Source of the DNA: Benincasa hispida
Taxonomy: Eukaryota > Streptophyta > Magnoliopsida > Cucurbitales > Cucurbitaceae
DNA: 64,000 bases
Direction of reading: 5' to 3'
Assembly (NCBI RefSeq): GCF_009727055.1
Contig: NC_052359.1
Span: 15,329,558-15,393,557, forward strand
Shown here one piece after another: positions 34,680-45,279 of the stretch. The notes beneath the pieces are model-generated. The model was given only the letters and a program-made list of their open reading frames with translations. It did not search any database and was not told the DNA's origin. Position 1 is the stretch's first letter; each line of letters opens with the position of its first letter. Position numbers and translations under genes: made by a program.

Positions 34680-37320
34680 TTAATTTCAAATTCTCTGGCC
34701 ATTCTCATTTTAAGCCTCATAATTTCATTCTCATCATCGTCGGACAGAACAATATCATCAACATACACTATGAAGACGACAATCTTCCCGGAGTCGGATC
34801 ATTTCGTAAATAGTGTATGATCTGAGTGCTTTGGTTGTATCCCTGTGCTTTAACAAATGTGGTGAACCTATCAAACCAAGCCCTTGGGGACTGTTTCAGT
34901 CCATATCAAGATTTTTTCAGTCTGCAAACTCTGTGCTTGAACTGACTCTCGAATCTAGGAAGAGGGCTCATATAGACTTCCTCTTTAAGTTCTCCATTAA
35001 GGAACGAATTTTTAACGTCCAACTGATGCAGTGGCAATTCTTTGTTTACAGCAATTGACAACAAAACCCGAATCGTGTTGAGTTTGGCTATGGAAGAGAA
35101 CATTTCAGAGTAATTAACTCTGTAAGTCTGGGTGAAACCTTTAGCAACCAGTCTGGCCTTATATCGATCAATCGTCCCATCTGATTTGTATTTTATGGTG
35201 AATACCCATTTGCATCCAACTGTCTTGTGCCCTTCAGGTAAAGGCACCTGTTCCCATGTATCATTTTTCTCAAGCGCCCTCATTTCTTCCATAACAGCCA
35301 TTTTCCATTTAGAGTTCTCCATTGCTTCACAAATACCGCTTGGGACCATGATAGTGTCCAAGCTGGCAGTGAAAGCTTTAAATTCGAGAGACAAATTATT
35401 ATATGTCATGTAGCTGTGCATAGAATACTTTGCGCATGAACGAGTACCTTTCCTTAGTACTTTGCGCATAGAATATTTTAGTAGTATCTTCCACATCCTT
35501 GTCACCAACAGGACTTTTCCCTTTATTTTTATCACTCTCAGTTGTTTCCTCATCTGTCACATATTCAGTATTGCCACCTCCACCTCCTACATTCTTATCT
35601 TCCCTGCACTTGTCAGTCTCCATACATATATCAACATCATTAGTTTCAGGAATACACGTACTTGAACCAGATGCAGGGTCTGATTCATGGACCGGAGCCG
35701 GCTGATCAATAGGTGGCAACTCTTCCTTTCTACAATTCTTTCTATAGAAGGTTATCCAAGGAATCTGGTTGGTAGGGAGGACAGGACAGGCTTTTTCAGA
35801 ACTAGGAAAAGGAATCAGGGTGGAATTCCATAAGGGAATATCATAGGTGGACCAGTTAGGCTTTTCACTTAAGCTCTCCCCCTGAAGATGACCGGGGAAG
35901 AAAGGCTGGTCTTCAATGAAAGTAATGTCATGGAGACAAAATATTTTCGAGAGGACGGATGATAGCATTTATACCCATGTTGGTGAAGAGGGTACCCAAA
36001 AAAAACACATTTTTGAGCACGAGGGTGAAATTTTGTGGGATTTGGGCCATGGGAGTGGACAAACGCGACACAGCCGAAGACACGGAAGGCTACATCAGAA
36101 ATCAAGCGAGTAGTCGAAAAGGATTCTTTGAAAAGGTCCAAAGGATTATGAAAGTCAAGAACACAAAAAGGCATATGGTTGATGAGGAGAGTCGTTGTAA
36201 GAATGGCATCCCCCCACAGGTAGGACGGAAGAGTGGCAGACAACATTAAAGACTGGGCAACCTCCACTAGATGGCGATTTTTATGCTCGGCTACTCCATT
36301 TTATTAGGGAGTATAAGCACACGAGCTCTAATGGACAATTCCCTTAGACACAAGAAAGTCATGGAAAGAGGTGTTAAAGAACTCTCGTCCAATCTTGACA
36401 TGGAACTAGGTTTCAACCATGGTATAAAATTGTTTAAAGGTATAAAACACCTCAGACTTATCAACAAGTAAGAACACCTAAGTGAGGCGTGTGTGGTCGT
36501 CTATGAAGGTGACGAACCAACGTTTACCAGTGGAGGTAATAGTCGGTGATGGTCCCTAGACATCACTATGAATGAAGGAGAAGGGATTGGACGGCTTATA
36601 AGGTTGAGAATGAAACAGAATACAAATTTTTTTGGCACAAATACATACATCATAATTTAGAGACGCTATATTAATATTGCGGAATAAATGCGAAAATAAA
36701 TATTTCATATACTGAAAGTTCGGATGTCCTAAACGATAATGCCATAACATAAAGTCATTTTCAGAAGTAGAAAACTTTAAAGACATAAAACCAGTTCTAT
36801 GATCCTCCCTAGAAGAAGCATCGTCATAAAGGAAGTAAAGCCCCCTATCATGCCGGGCAGTGCCAATTGTCATCTCCGACTTCTGATCCTGAAACACAAC
36901 AGAATCTGGTGAGAAAATAGCCTTACAGTTCAGATCTCTTATAATTTTATTGACCAATAAAAGATTATATGAGATTTTAGGCACATGAAGTGTATCACGT
37001 AATACTAAACCTTCAAACGGGGAGCTATTCCCTTTCCCTGCAACTGGGGCAAAAGATCAGTCTGCAATTCTGATATGTTCATTTCCCACACTCGAACTTT
37101 AAGAAACAAACAACTTTGAAGAACTAATGAGATGATCTGTGGCCCTTGACTCAATGATCCAGGGTTTCTTGCCATTAATGCTAATAAGGTCAAAAGAGGG
37201 GAATGTACCTGATTGAGCAATGGCACTTACCTCGACACCATTTAAATTGGTCTTACTATCGGTTTAGGACTGATGCTGCATATTCTCAATAACTGAATCA
37301 CTTACAAAAGCACGCCCGGA
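34680..37320 (-). pseudogene. Protease, integrase and RT of the short-LTR copia, broken
   Basis: On minus, from high to low: a protease motif near 37,133-37,162 that reads WIIESRATDH instead of the usual DSGATDH, so the catalytic D and G are changed; GAG-pre-integrase with the WHYRLGH zinc histidines (36,556-36,984); the integrase core starting HSDV with a TAG at 36,556-36,558 (TGG to TAG); the integrase C-terminus with LWGDA and GCVAFVHSH (35,869-36,267); then RT (34,906-35,553) with MEEMRALEKNDTWE, VGCKWVFTIKYKSDG, RLVAKGFTQ and the QLDVKNSFLNGELKEEVYM block. The YVDDIVL active site follows near 34,750-34,772 in another frame. Confidence 0.85.
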
Positions 37321-37339
37321 GTTTGATCTATCATGTGAC

Positions 37340-39035
37340 TGTCACCTCTTACTGTTTGGGGGATTGCCATGCAACTTCCAACATTGGTCCTTCGTAAGCC
37401 ACGACTTCTTATAATGCTCACAGACAGGTATGGGCTTTTTTTCATTGTCGGAATCGGACGCCTTTAAAACAAAGGTTGATGCATCAATGGAGGCTGCCAT
37501 AGGATTGTTCATAGCCTGTGATCGATCTTCTTCTAGTCGAATCTCTGAACACACCTCTCTGAGAGACGGGGTAGGTCGTTGACCCAATATGGTGACTCCG
37601 AACACTGTCAAATTTTGGGTTCAGTCCAGACAAAAACACATAAAACCCGATTTGCCTCTTCAAGTTTCAAATACTGTGCCTATCCTATGCACAGTTCCAG
37701 ACAATCTTCCAGCAAAGATCCATCTCTTGCCAAAACACTAATAGTTTATTGAAGTAGGAAGTAACGTCCATGGTCCCTTGCTTGCATTTATGGACCTGTT
37801 TGTGTAACATGTACAACAGGGATGCATTCTGTCGTTTCGAGTACAAGTCTCTGGCTGCCTCTCAGATATCTCTAGTAGTTGCTGCATACAGTAAGGGTCG
37901 GTCAATCTGGGGCTTCATACTATTGATAAGAACAGACCGTAATAGAGAATCCTCTCCTTTTCAGATTCTTTCTTGAGGATCACCTGAGATAGGTTTCGGA
38001 ATTTCTCTTGTCAGATACCCGAATTTGTGCCTTCGAGGGCCATTCTAATCGACTAGGACCATGAGAAATAATTCTTCCCATTTAGTTTTTCTCCAACTAA
38101 AAGTCCTGCAGAATTACCCATTGAACCTATTAAGTAAGTTGTATTGGGCAAAATAGAGAACAAGTTTACCAGATTCTTTGAACAAACAGGTTGTTGGGGA
38201 TTTGTGCCAAGCGATGTATCCAGATCTGAAATCTGCTGGTGCAAAGAGGCCAAGCGTTGTCTCACATCATCTGAGTAATGGAACGAACTACAAGCGGCTG
38301 GAACTGGGCTACCACTATTGACTGAACTCATGTCGCCGGCGGGAAAATGGTCACCGGCTGAGAAATCGCCGATAGGTATGAGAATCCCGGCCGGCTGTGC
38401 TGTTCGAGGTGGCTGCCGATCTGCCACTGGTCGAACGTGCCTAGGGCATAATCGAAAAGGTCCCAATCTCCTTGTCGGATGGGTGGGTTCACCGGATCTG
38501 AAGCGGAAACCCTAGGATACGCTAGCGCGATTGTCGAATCTTTGCAGGTCGAAGCCGAAACCTTAGGGCACGCCGGATGGATGGATGCACGCCCAACTTG
38601 TTCATCGAGTGTTTGAGGTCGAAGGCGCGATCGGTCGCGGACGAAGGGATTCTGTTTGCTAAGGGGTTACTGCAGGCGTGGATGTCCTCGATCGGAGCCA
38701 GATCTAATCCACCTCATGGTGAATCTGAGGGGTTACTATGGTCGTACCCGATCTGAGCCGAATCAGTCGACGACGGCGCAAGACGAGGCAGATTGGCTTT
38801 GTTTGTGTATTCTTCAGATCTATTTGTGTGCGGCGCGAACATTCGACTGGATTCCGTTAGGTGAGGTGGCTCCCATTGACGATGACTCTCTGTTGACTAC
38901 AACTGAATGACAGAGATTAATTCCGGTAAGGCAGCTTGAAAACACTTCTTCACATCGGCCCGAATAGCAGTTTTCATATCAAAACTCGAAAATCCATCAG
39001 TTGAAGGAAACTGTGGATGGTTCTCCTCCATAATG
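37340..39035 (-). pseudogene. Gag of the short-LTR copia
   Basis: The first ATG after the primer site is near 39,035 (MEENHPQFPSTDGF). A long variable N-terminus follows, with a stop near 38,900. The core appears from about 38,170 (GEKLNGKNYFSWS), then INSMKPQIDRPLLYAATTRDI and HKQVHKCKQGTMDVTSYFNKL (to about 37,740). A degraded zinc knuckle, CEHYKKSWLTKDQCWKLHG, lies at 37,370-37,430, in which one cysteine is a tyrosine. Copia gag packages RNA into particles; this copy has several stops and shifts. Confidence 0.75.
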
Positions 39036-39054
39036 GCTAGGGTTTCGTTCCCTT

Positions 39055-39066
39055 GCTCTGATACCA
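39055..39066 (-). other. Primer binding site of the short-LTR copia
   Basis: TGGTATCAGAGC on minus, directly after the 5' LTR end at 39,067; complement of plant initiator tRNA-Met. Confidence 0.92.
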
Positions 39067-39272
39067 TGATGAAAATAAGAAAGGAGAGAAACCAACTCAC
39101 AGTTTACGTGGAAACCCTAGAATAAGGAGAAAAACCACGATATAGTCTTTTCTTATTATTTTAATTGATACACTGAATACAAGAGAACAGGGTGAATAAA
39201 TAGACAATAGAGAGCCCTAGGGTGGGAGACAATTACAAAAATACCCTTAGGGTAAAAACCCTATTTTCAACA
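39067..39272 (-). repeat. 5' LTR of the short-LTR copia
   Basis: A 206-bp partner of the LTR at 33,601-33,805, differing at roughly a dozen positions. It is bounded by GTAAT on the outside and the primer site on the inside. Confidence 0.92.
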
Positions 39273-39329
39273 GTAATTATCACCGGTAAGTTTTTCAATT
39301 TTAAGCAGTGCAATTATTGAGGAAGACAT
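39273..39329 (-). pseudogene. Second outer copia gag, first 19 codons
   Basis: ATG at 39,329 starts MSSSIIALLKIEKLTGDNY, a typical copia gag N-terminus. The frame continues directly at 33,600 with SMWKSN once the inserted element and one GTAAT are removed. This places the intact pre-insertion start codon far from the rest of its gene. Confidence 0.85.
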
Positions 39330-41291
39330 TGTTGAAAATAAAAAAACAAACATTGACCGTATTAGTTATCTTTGCCTTAACCCATCACATAAGCAAACAA
39401 TTGTAAGTTATCCAGTCAATTTAGCAAAACAAGCACTCATAGACCCCTAATAAACTATTGATTTAGTTTTTGCAACGATGCTTTAGGGATTTAGAGCAAC
39501 AATCACAAGGAGTGATCAGCCACTCCTCCTCTGAAATGAGATAGCCCTCAGCTAATTCTAATATCAGAATAACTCATATTCCTATAGACATCAGCCATCG
39601 TTGTTCGATTAAGTATTCGTTAAGTCTTAACTCATCCTCATAAATGTAACCGTCCCACTTTTAGATCCCAGAGGTATGCACCAACAAGCTACTGTTAGGA
39701 AAGATAACTGTTGGTAATTAACCTAAGAGACCCTATCCTTTTCAGAAGTTCACTATGTTATGAATCTTATGATCGGGCCCTCTGAAGGGACGGTTGCTCC
39801 AGGAAAACACGTAGGCAGATCATCGAAATTTCACGTGTGACCTAGAGGTGGAGACCGAAGGATACGTTGATACGTCCCGCTCCCACTTACTATAGATACT
39901 TTCCCCATTCACCTTGTTATTGACCCAAGCAAACACTTTCTGAAGGGAGACCGCGCCGAAGGCGACACGAAGCCGAGCATGGATCTCACATTGTGAACAT
40001 ACAAGGACATAGAAGCAAAACTTGATATGAATATCTCGTTTCGTATTTTTCCTCCCAATAAAGTGTTCCATCGTATTTTAGGGTTATTTAACTTAGATAA
40101 TTCCAACTAAGTCAATCTATCTAAGTCTATGCCTATTATAACTCTTATAAAAGAATCTTTACACTATTTTCTAGGTAAATTAAACTCTTTTAATTACCTA
40201 GTGACATTGCATGCTAACATTAAACTATGATTAATTCAACTCAACTTTCAAGTTAGTTCCCAAGTAGGAGGTGTTCCATTAACCATCAACTTAAATACCT
40301 CTAGCCTAGTCAGAACCTAACCGATAGAGTTCCTTTATAATCATAGTAATGTTTTTCCTACTTAGTTCATTAAAACTATTTTAAAACTAAGCAAGAAATA
40401 ATTCTAATCCTATTAGAATTAAAATGATCTTAGGTCTAACTAATTTTAAACAATTTAAAATTAATTTATCCTATGATTCTATTTTGAATGCAATTCTTGA
40501 TTATAGATTGATGGTTTCTAATAATCAATTTAAAAAACATTTTCAAATTTAATGATTAGCCACATGCTTTTTATGGTTTAATTTAATTAACAATCATACT
40601 CTAATTAATTAAATAATAATCCATAAAAATGCATTGCATGAATATAATATAACAATTATATTATTATTATGGATGTGTCTGCTCAATGCATTTTATTTTC
40701 ATATTTAATTAACAAAACTCCTTATATTAAGCTAAACATGAAAATCATACAAGTGTGCTCTACACATTGCATTAAATATAACTATTTATATTTAACCTAT
40801 GTAATTACATGCTTCACGCTTTATTAATTTCATAAAATTAACATTACCATTATATTAAATAAATCATGAAATTAGATAATCAAGTTTTATCCCATACATT
40901 ATAACTATTACAATATATAAAAATGCATGAGCATGCTTAACCTAAGGTGGGATTATATCTAAATGACATTCAAAAAGTATTTAAAAAGCATATGAACCGG
41001 TTAATTGGCCCCTAGGGTAAAATTAAATGATAAAATTACATTAATTTTACAAATTTTATCCTAAAAAGTTTTCAGCTGCTTCAGAACGGGACCAAACTAC
41101 TCGAACCGATCAAAATCGCTTAAACAGGTCAAAATCATTGGTCCAGTCAACGAACCAATCAAACCAATCAACGAACCACTAGACCAATCAATGACCCAAA
41201 TGCCAGACGTCGAACCGAATAGTTGTCAAACCAACTAGACTGCTTAATTATGGCTGACGTCAATATCTTCTGTATTACGCGTAATGCTGAC
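39330..41291 (-). other. Leader of the second outer copia
   Basis: Noncoding. It shows the common leader blocks (a GCATGC/ATGCAT-rich, TATAA-rich tract; a CACCTCCTACTTGG-type block near 40,260) and sense-orientation TATAANNGTTATA dyads on minus at 40,137-40,149 and 40,648-40,660. Near 41,090-41,230 repeated GACCAAT/GAACCAATC words occur. The leader is cut at 41,291 by the plus-strand copia. Short frames on minus near 39,820-40,110 have no domain. Confidence 0.6.
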
Positions 41292-42560
41292 TGTTAGAGT
41301 TTATGTCATAAATCTCATGTATCTTGTGGTTTGTAAAAACAAATTAAATATCTAATAAAATAAGAGGTATTTTATTGACGTTTAGACTACATTAATTCAA
41401 TCCAATAAACTAAAATCTAAGGTTATTTTATGAAACTTAAACATGTATGTGGAAACATATAGGTAGATCATGTTTAAGTGATAACCTAAATGGTCTGTAA
41501 TATATGGATAAGGCTGGGTACCTTATCCTAGTGACACTACGAATACGACCCGCTTAGTAAATGACAATTGTTGTAAATTGCTACAAATTATCCGATCCTG
41601 ATCATTTATGTGGAAACATGCGAGTGGGGGTATTCTATACAAAAATTTTATATAAGATCGGATTGTGAAATGAATAGTCTTCCTTTATAACACCATTACT
41701 TGAAAAGACTTATATTTCATTAGGATGACCATAGGTGACTTGACCTTAATCTGAGTGAGTTGTGAACTCCTGTCTATGAGGGTGATCCTTTGATTTATAT
41801 AGGTGAGAGTGGCAAGATTAGCCGACTCAACAAGCCTACCATTTTGGGGATTTGTCTGAGTAGGGAGCTGGGAACACAACTACACAAGATGGAATCCACT
41901 TCTTCCCATCTTTAGGGAAAGTAGATAAATTGCTCCTTTAATAGCTAATTTCGGGTCTTAAACATTGGGGCCTCAACTTCTCACTAGCCAAAGAGTTGTT
42001 AGTTTATAATTGGACTATAAACTGTTTGTTCATTTGAGGAAACATGGTACTTAAGGAGTTAGATGTAATTATAGGGGTAAAATGATAATTTGACCCAACT
42101 GTAGTTATGAGTGATTTGTGAAGGGTTGACTCACTGTTGATTTGTTATGTCGTGGACATAGAAATATATCTACACTGCAAAGAGTGCAGTTATCGGTCTT
42201 TAGTGGAGTGCTCGATAATTAATAAATATTAATTAATTTAATTAAAGAGTTTAATTAATTAATCTCATATCATTGGAACTTCTAATCTGTAGGTCCATAA
42301 GGTCCCCTTGTTAGTTCACTAAAGGAAAAAAATGAATGATTTGAATTACTTAAATCAATTGATAGAATAACATATTAATGAGATTAATATGATATGGTTA
42401 ATTATAGATCTGGCCTATAATTAAGAGATAAATATTTAAATATCATTCAAGTATTAAATACTTATGAATTTGATTCATAAATAATTAATTAATTAATTTT
42501 GAGATATGGCCTTGAGTTCTTTTTCCCTCATTTTCTTTGTAACTTAATTTTAATTAATTA
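41292..42560 (+). repeat. 5' LTR of the plus-strand copia, 3' end eroded
   Basis: It shares its start and the first ~700 bp of landmarks with the LTR at 56,314. It passes into leader sequence (first TATAAATGTTATA at 42,573) without a recognisable CA end or primer site, so U5 has probably been lost. Confidence 0.6.
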
Positions 42561-42978
42561 GGTTTAAATTAGTATAAATGTTATATTAACTTAATTATTA
42601 ATTGCTCTCTACGATGCCAAAATTGGGGCAATTAATTGCTAATTAATTTAATTATGCATGAGATGTATGATTTAAATTAGTTTTGAATGATGCATGTGCC
42701 AATTAGATTTAAAATCCCACCTTAGGATAAGCATGTTCATGCATCATATCTAAATATAAATGTTATATTTTTTTATGCATGATTAAATTAGCATGCTCAT
42801 GCATCTTAATATAAATGTTATATTATTTAGACGTATGGTATATTAAGCATGCTCATACATTAGGTAATATTATAATTGTTATAATGTATGAAGGCATGAT
42901 GGTTGATGATGCTTAATGATTGTTTAGTATAAGAGTTATATTTTACAATGGAAAAGAAATTTGCATTGAGCATAACAT
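42561..42978 (+). repeat. Leader array of the TATAANNGTTATA dyad, first cluster
   Basis: Five exact dyads at 42,573, 42,755, 42,810, 42,871 and 42,928; the last four are spaced 55, 61 and 57 nt. Between them lie GCATGCTCATGCAT-type words. It is a degenerate tandem repeat of about 57 nt in the noncoding leader. The leader continues at 52,031 after the nested copia. Confidence 0.7.
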
Positions 42979-45266
42979 TGTTGAGATTGGTGTCCTAATT
43001 CTCCCAGAGTCTCGTTGTTTTGTAGAGATACACATTGTTCAATGAATAAAAAAGTGTTATTTAATTCTGACATTTACTCATATCTAATAAACAAAGCTCC
43101 TTGGTTATCTTATGTGAACTTAAGCATATATATGTGATATACAAGTGGATCATGCCTTAAGTGATAACCTAAATCGGTCTGTAGTATAAGGATTAAGGTG
43201 GGATACCTGATCCTGGTGACACTATGGATACGGCCTGCTTTGTAGAGGTTTGCAAGTGTTGTAAACTACTACAGATGGTTGATCCTGACTATTCATGTGG
43301 AGACATGGAGTGAGGGTGTCCTATACAAAGAGTTTATAAAAGACTTAGACCATGAGATGACTAGACTTTGTATATAACACCGTTGATACTAGAGACTTGC
43401 ATCTCACCTAAATGACCATAGGTGACACAACCTCAATCCTGAGTGTTTTGGGAACTCCTGCCTTTAAGGGCGGTCCTTTGATTAGTATGGGTGAGAGTGG
43501 CCAGATTGCCAACTCAACATGCCTACCTTTTAGGTACTTGTCTGACTTGGGAGCTGGGAACTCAATCCACAAGATGGAATTCACTCCTTTCCCGAAGCAG
43601 GGATAAATAGAGAGATTGCTCCCTTAAGGGCTGATTACGGGGCTTAAACATAGTGGCCATAGCTTCTCTTTGGAAGAGAAGACTCAGTCATTGTGGGACT
43701 ATGACTTATGTTCATTAGAGGGATCAGTGGTACTTAAGGAGACAGATGTAACTATAGGGACATAACGATTATTGGCCCAGCTGTACTTACGAGCGATCTG
43801 TGAAGGGTTGTCGTACTGCTGATTGGTTAAGATGGATACATAATATATCTGTAGTAAAGAGAGTTCAGTTGTCGGACTTTAGTGGAGTGCCTGGCAGTTA
43901 ACGGATGGTGGATCCTGTGACTAAAGAGTTTAGTCAGTTATTCACGTACCGTTGGAGCTTCGGAGCTACAGGTCTATGAGATCCCCTTGGTAGCTTGGAT
44001 TCTATTGAGGATTAGTTCTTGGTGTTGATTTGAAATGTTCAAATTGACAAGAGGTATTTTGATTATATATGATATAATCGGTTTGATGTATAAGATATAT
44101 CTAGTGGAAGATTGATGTAAATGAGATTTACATTAAGTACCATGGAATAGAAAAAGAACTATGGTTTTATTGTTCATGAGATGAAATATTAAAGCTATAG
44201 GTCTATAAATAACAATGATAACCGTTATGGTATGATAAGTTGGGTTTGGTGTAATATTGGGTGTATTTATAATAATATAATTATTGGGATAATTAATTTT
44301 TTTTTTAATTAACAAAAGTGAGGTTGTGGGGTGGTTGATTGGGGATGCGATGAGGCAAACGTGAGTTTAAAGAGGAAGATTGGTTTGGCCTATTTTGAAA
44401 AAGAAGTCTGTTTAATGTTTGAAAAGCTTTTGAGTTTTGGCTAGTCCGCCAAAAAGAAAAACTCCGAAGGTCGAGTAAGTAAATTCAGATTAATAAAATT
44501 GACGGTGGGCGATGCTAAACGATCGTGTAGGGCAAGCCTAGAACAATCGTGCAATAGTTTTATAAACGATGGGTGGTGTTAAGGCTAAACCGTCGCATAT
44601 TTGCTAGGCGTAGCTGGCCTGAAGGATAACATTCATTGTAGAGTTGTGGGAAACGACGAGCTAAACGATCACATAGTTTTTGCTAGACGATCGCATAGCT
44701 TTATCTAAATGATTGGGCATCGACCTATACGATAGGTCTCCACCTTATCCCACTTGCCCAGTCGTGTACGCAATCGTTGTTTCCTCCCTTCCTCTGCCTC
44801 ATACCAAGTCCGAACAGAGCCCACCCTCTGGATTCTCACACAGAGAATATCAAGGTCCCCTAGTTGGTGGTGTCAGACTCAACTCGACATCGTCGAGGTT
44901 TTCTAGAGGTCGTTTGTGGTACTGTGGAGGTCGTTCGTGCTGCGGACGAGTTCATGACCGAGGAGATCGTTGAGGACGAGCGCAAAGTGTTCGTGCGGTG
45001 TTCGTTGCTATGTTGCGTTCGTGTAGATCAGGCGTTCGAGGTCGTTGTTGTTCGAGCGTTCGTGTGCATCGGAGTATGGAGACGCATCCTCATATGTGCG
45101 TAAAGTTTGATCTCTGTTCATTTGTATTGTACATGCTGTAATTTCTGCATTGTAATTGTATAACTGTTTGTTTTGAAGTCAACTGCAAATATATGTTCAT
45201 TCATGATTATAATTTGGAATAGTTTTGTTTCGCTGCTCACGGAAATCTAGCTTTCGATTTCCTTCA
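42979..45266 (+). repeat. 5' LTR of the deletion-derivative copia, 2,288 bp
   Basis: It starts TGTTGAGATTGGTGTCC and ends GATTTCCTTCA. CGATCG palindromes occur at 44,520 and 44,698. Open frames at 44,713-45,103 fall inside the LTR, recur in altered form in the 3' LTR and have no domain. Confidence 0.9.
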
Positions 45267-45268
45267 AT

Positions 45269-45279
45269 TGGTATCAGAG
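45269..45279 (+). other. Primer binding site of the deletion-derivative copia
   Basis: TGGTATCAGAG two nt after the 5' LTR end; complement of initiator tRNA-Met. Confidence 0.88.

Larger units (their letters stand above)
33601..39272 (-). mobile_element. Short-LTR copia retrotransposon, 5.7 kb
   Basis: It has two LTRs of about 205 bp (33,601-33,805 and 39,067-39,272), a target duplication GTAAT (33,596-33,600 and 39,273-39,277), a perfect primer site (39,055-39,066) and a polypurine tract (33,806-33,820). It sits inside a copia gag whose frame rejoins without it. The LTRs differ at about a dozen positions by eye, so it is not recent. Its lineage differs from the 2-kb-LTR copias around it: different gag, short LTRs and a different RT. 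Confidence 0.93.

Noticed and set aside
34198..36249. Several plus-strand frames of 65-96 residues
   Set aside because: All lie opposite the pol pseudogene of the short-LTR copia and show no domain.
44713..45103. Overlapping open frames of 79-86 residues
   Set aside because: They lie in the 5' LTR of the deletion-derivative copia and reappear, altered, in the 3' LTR at 51,444-51,867. No domain; LTR sequence rather than genes.
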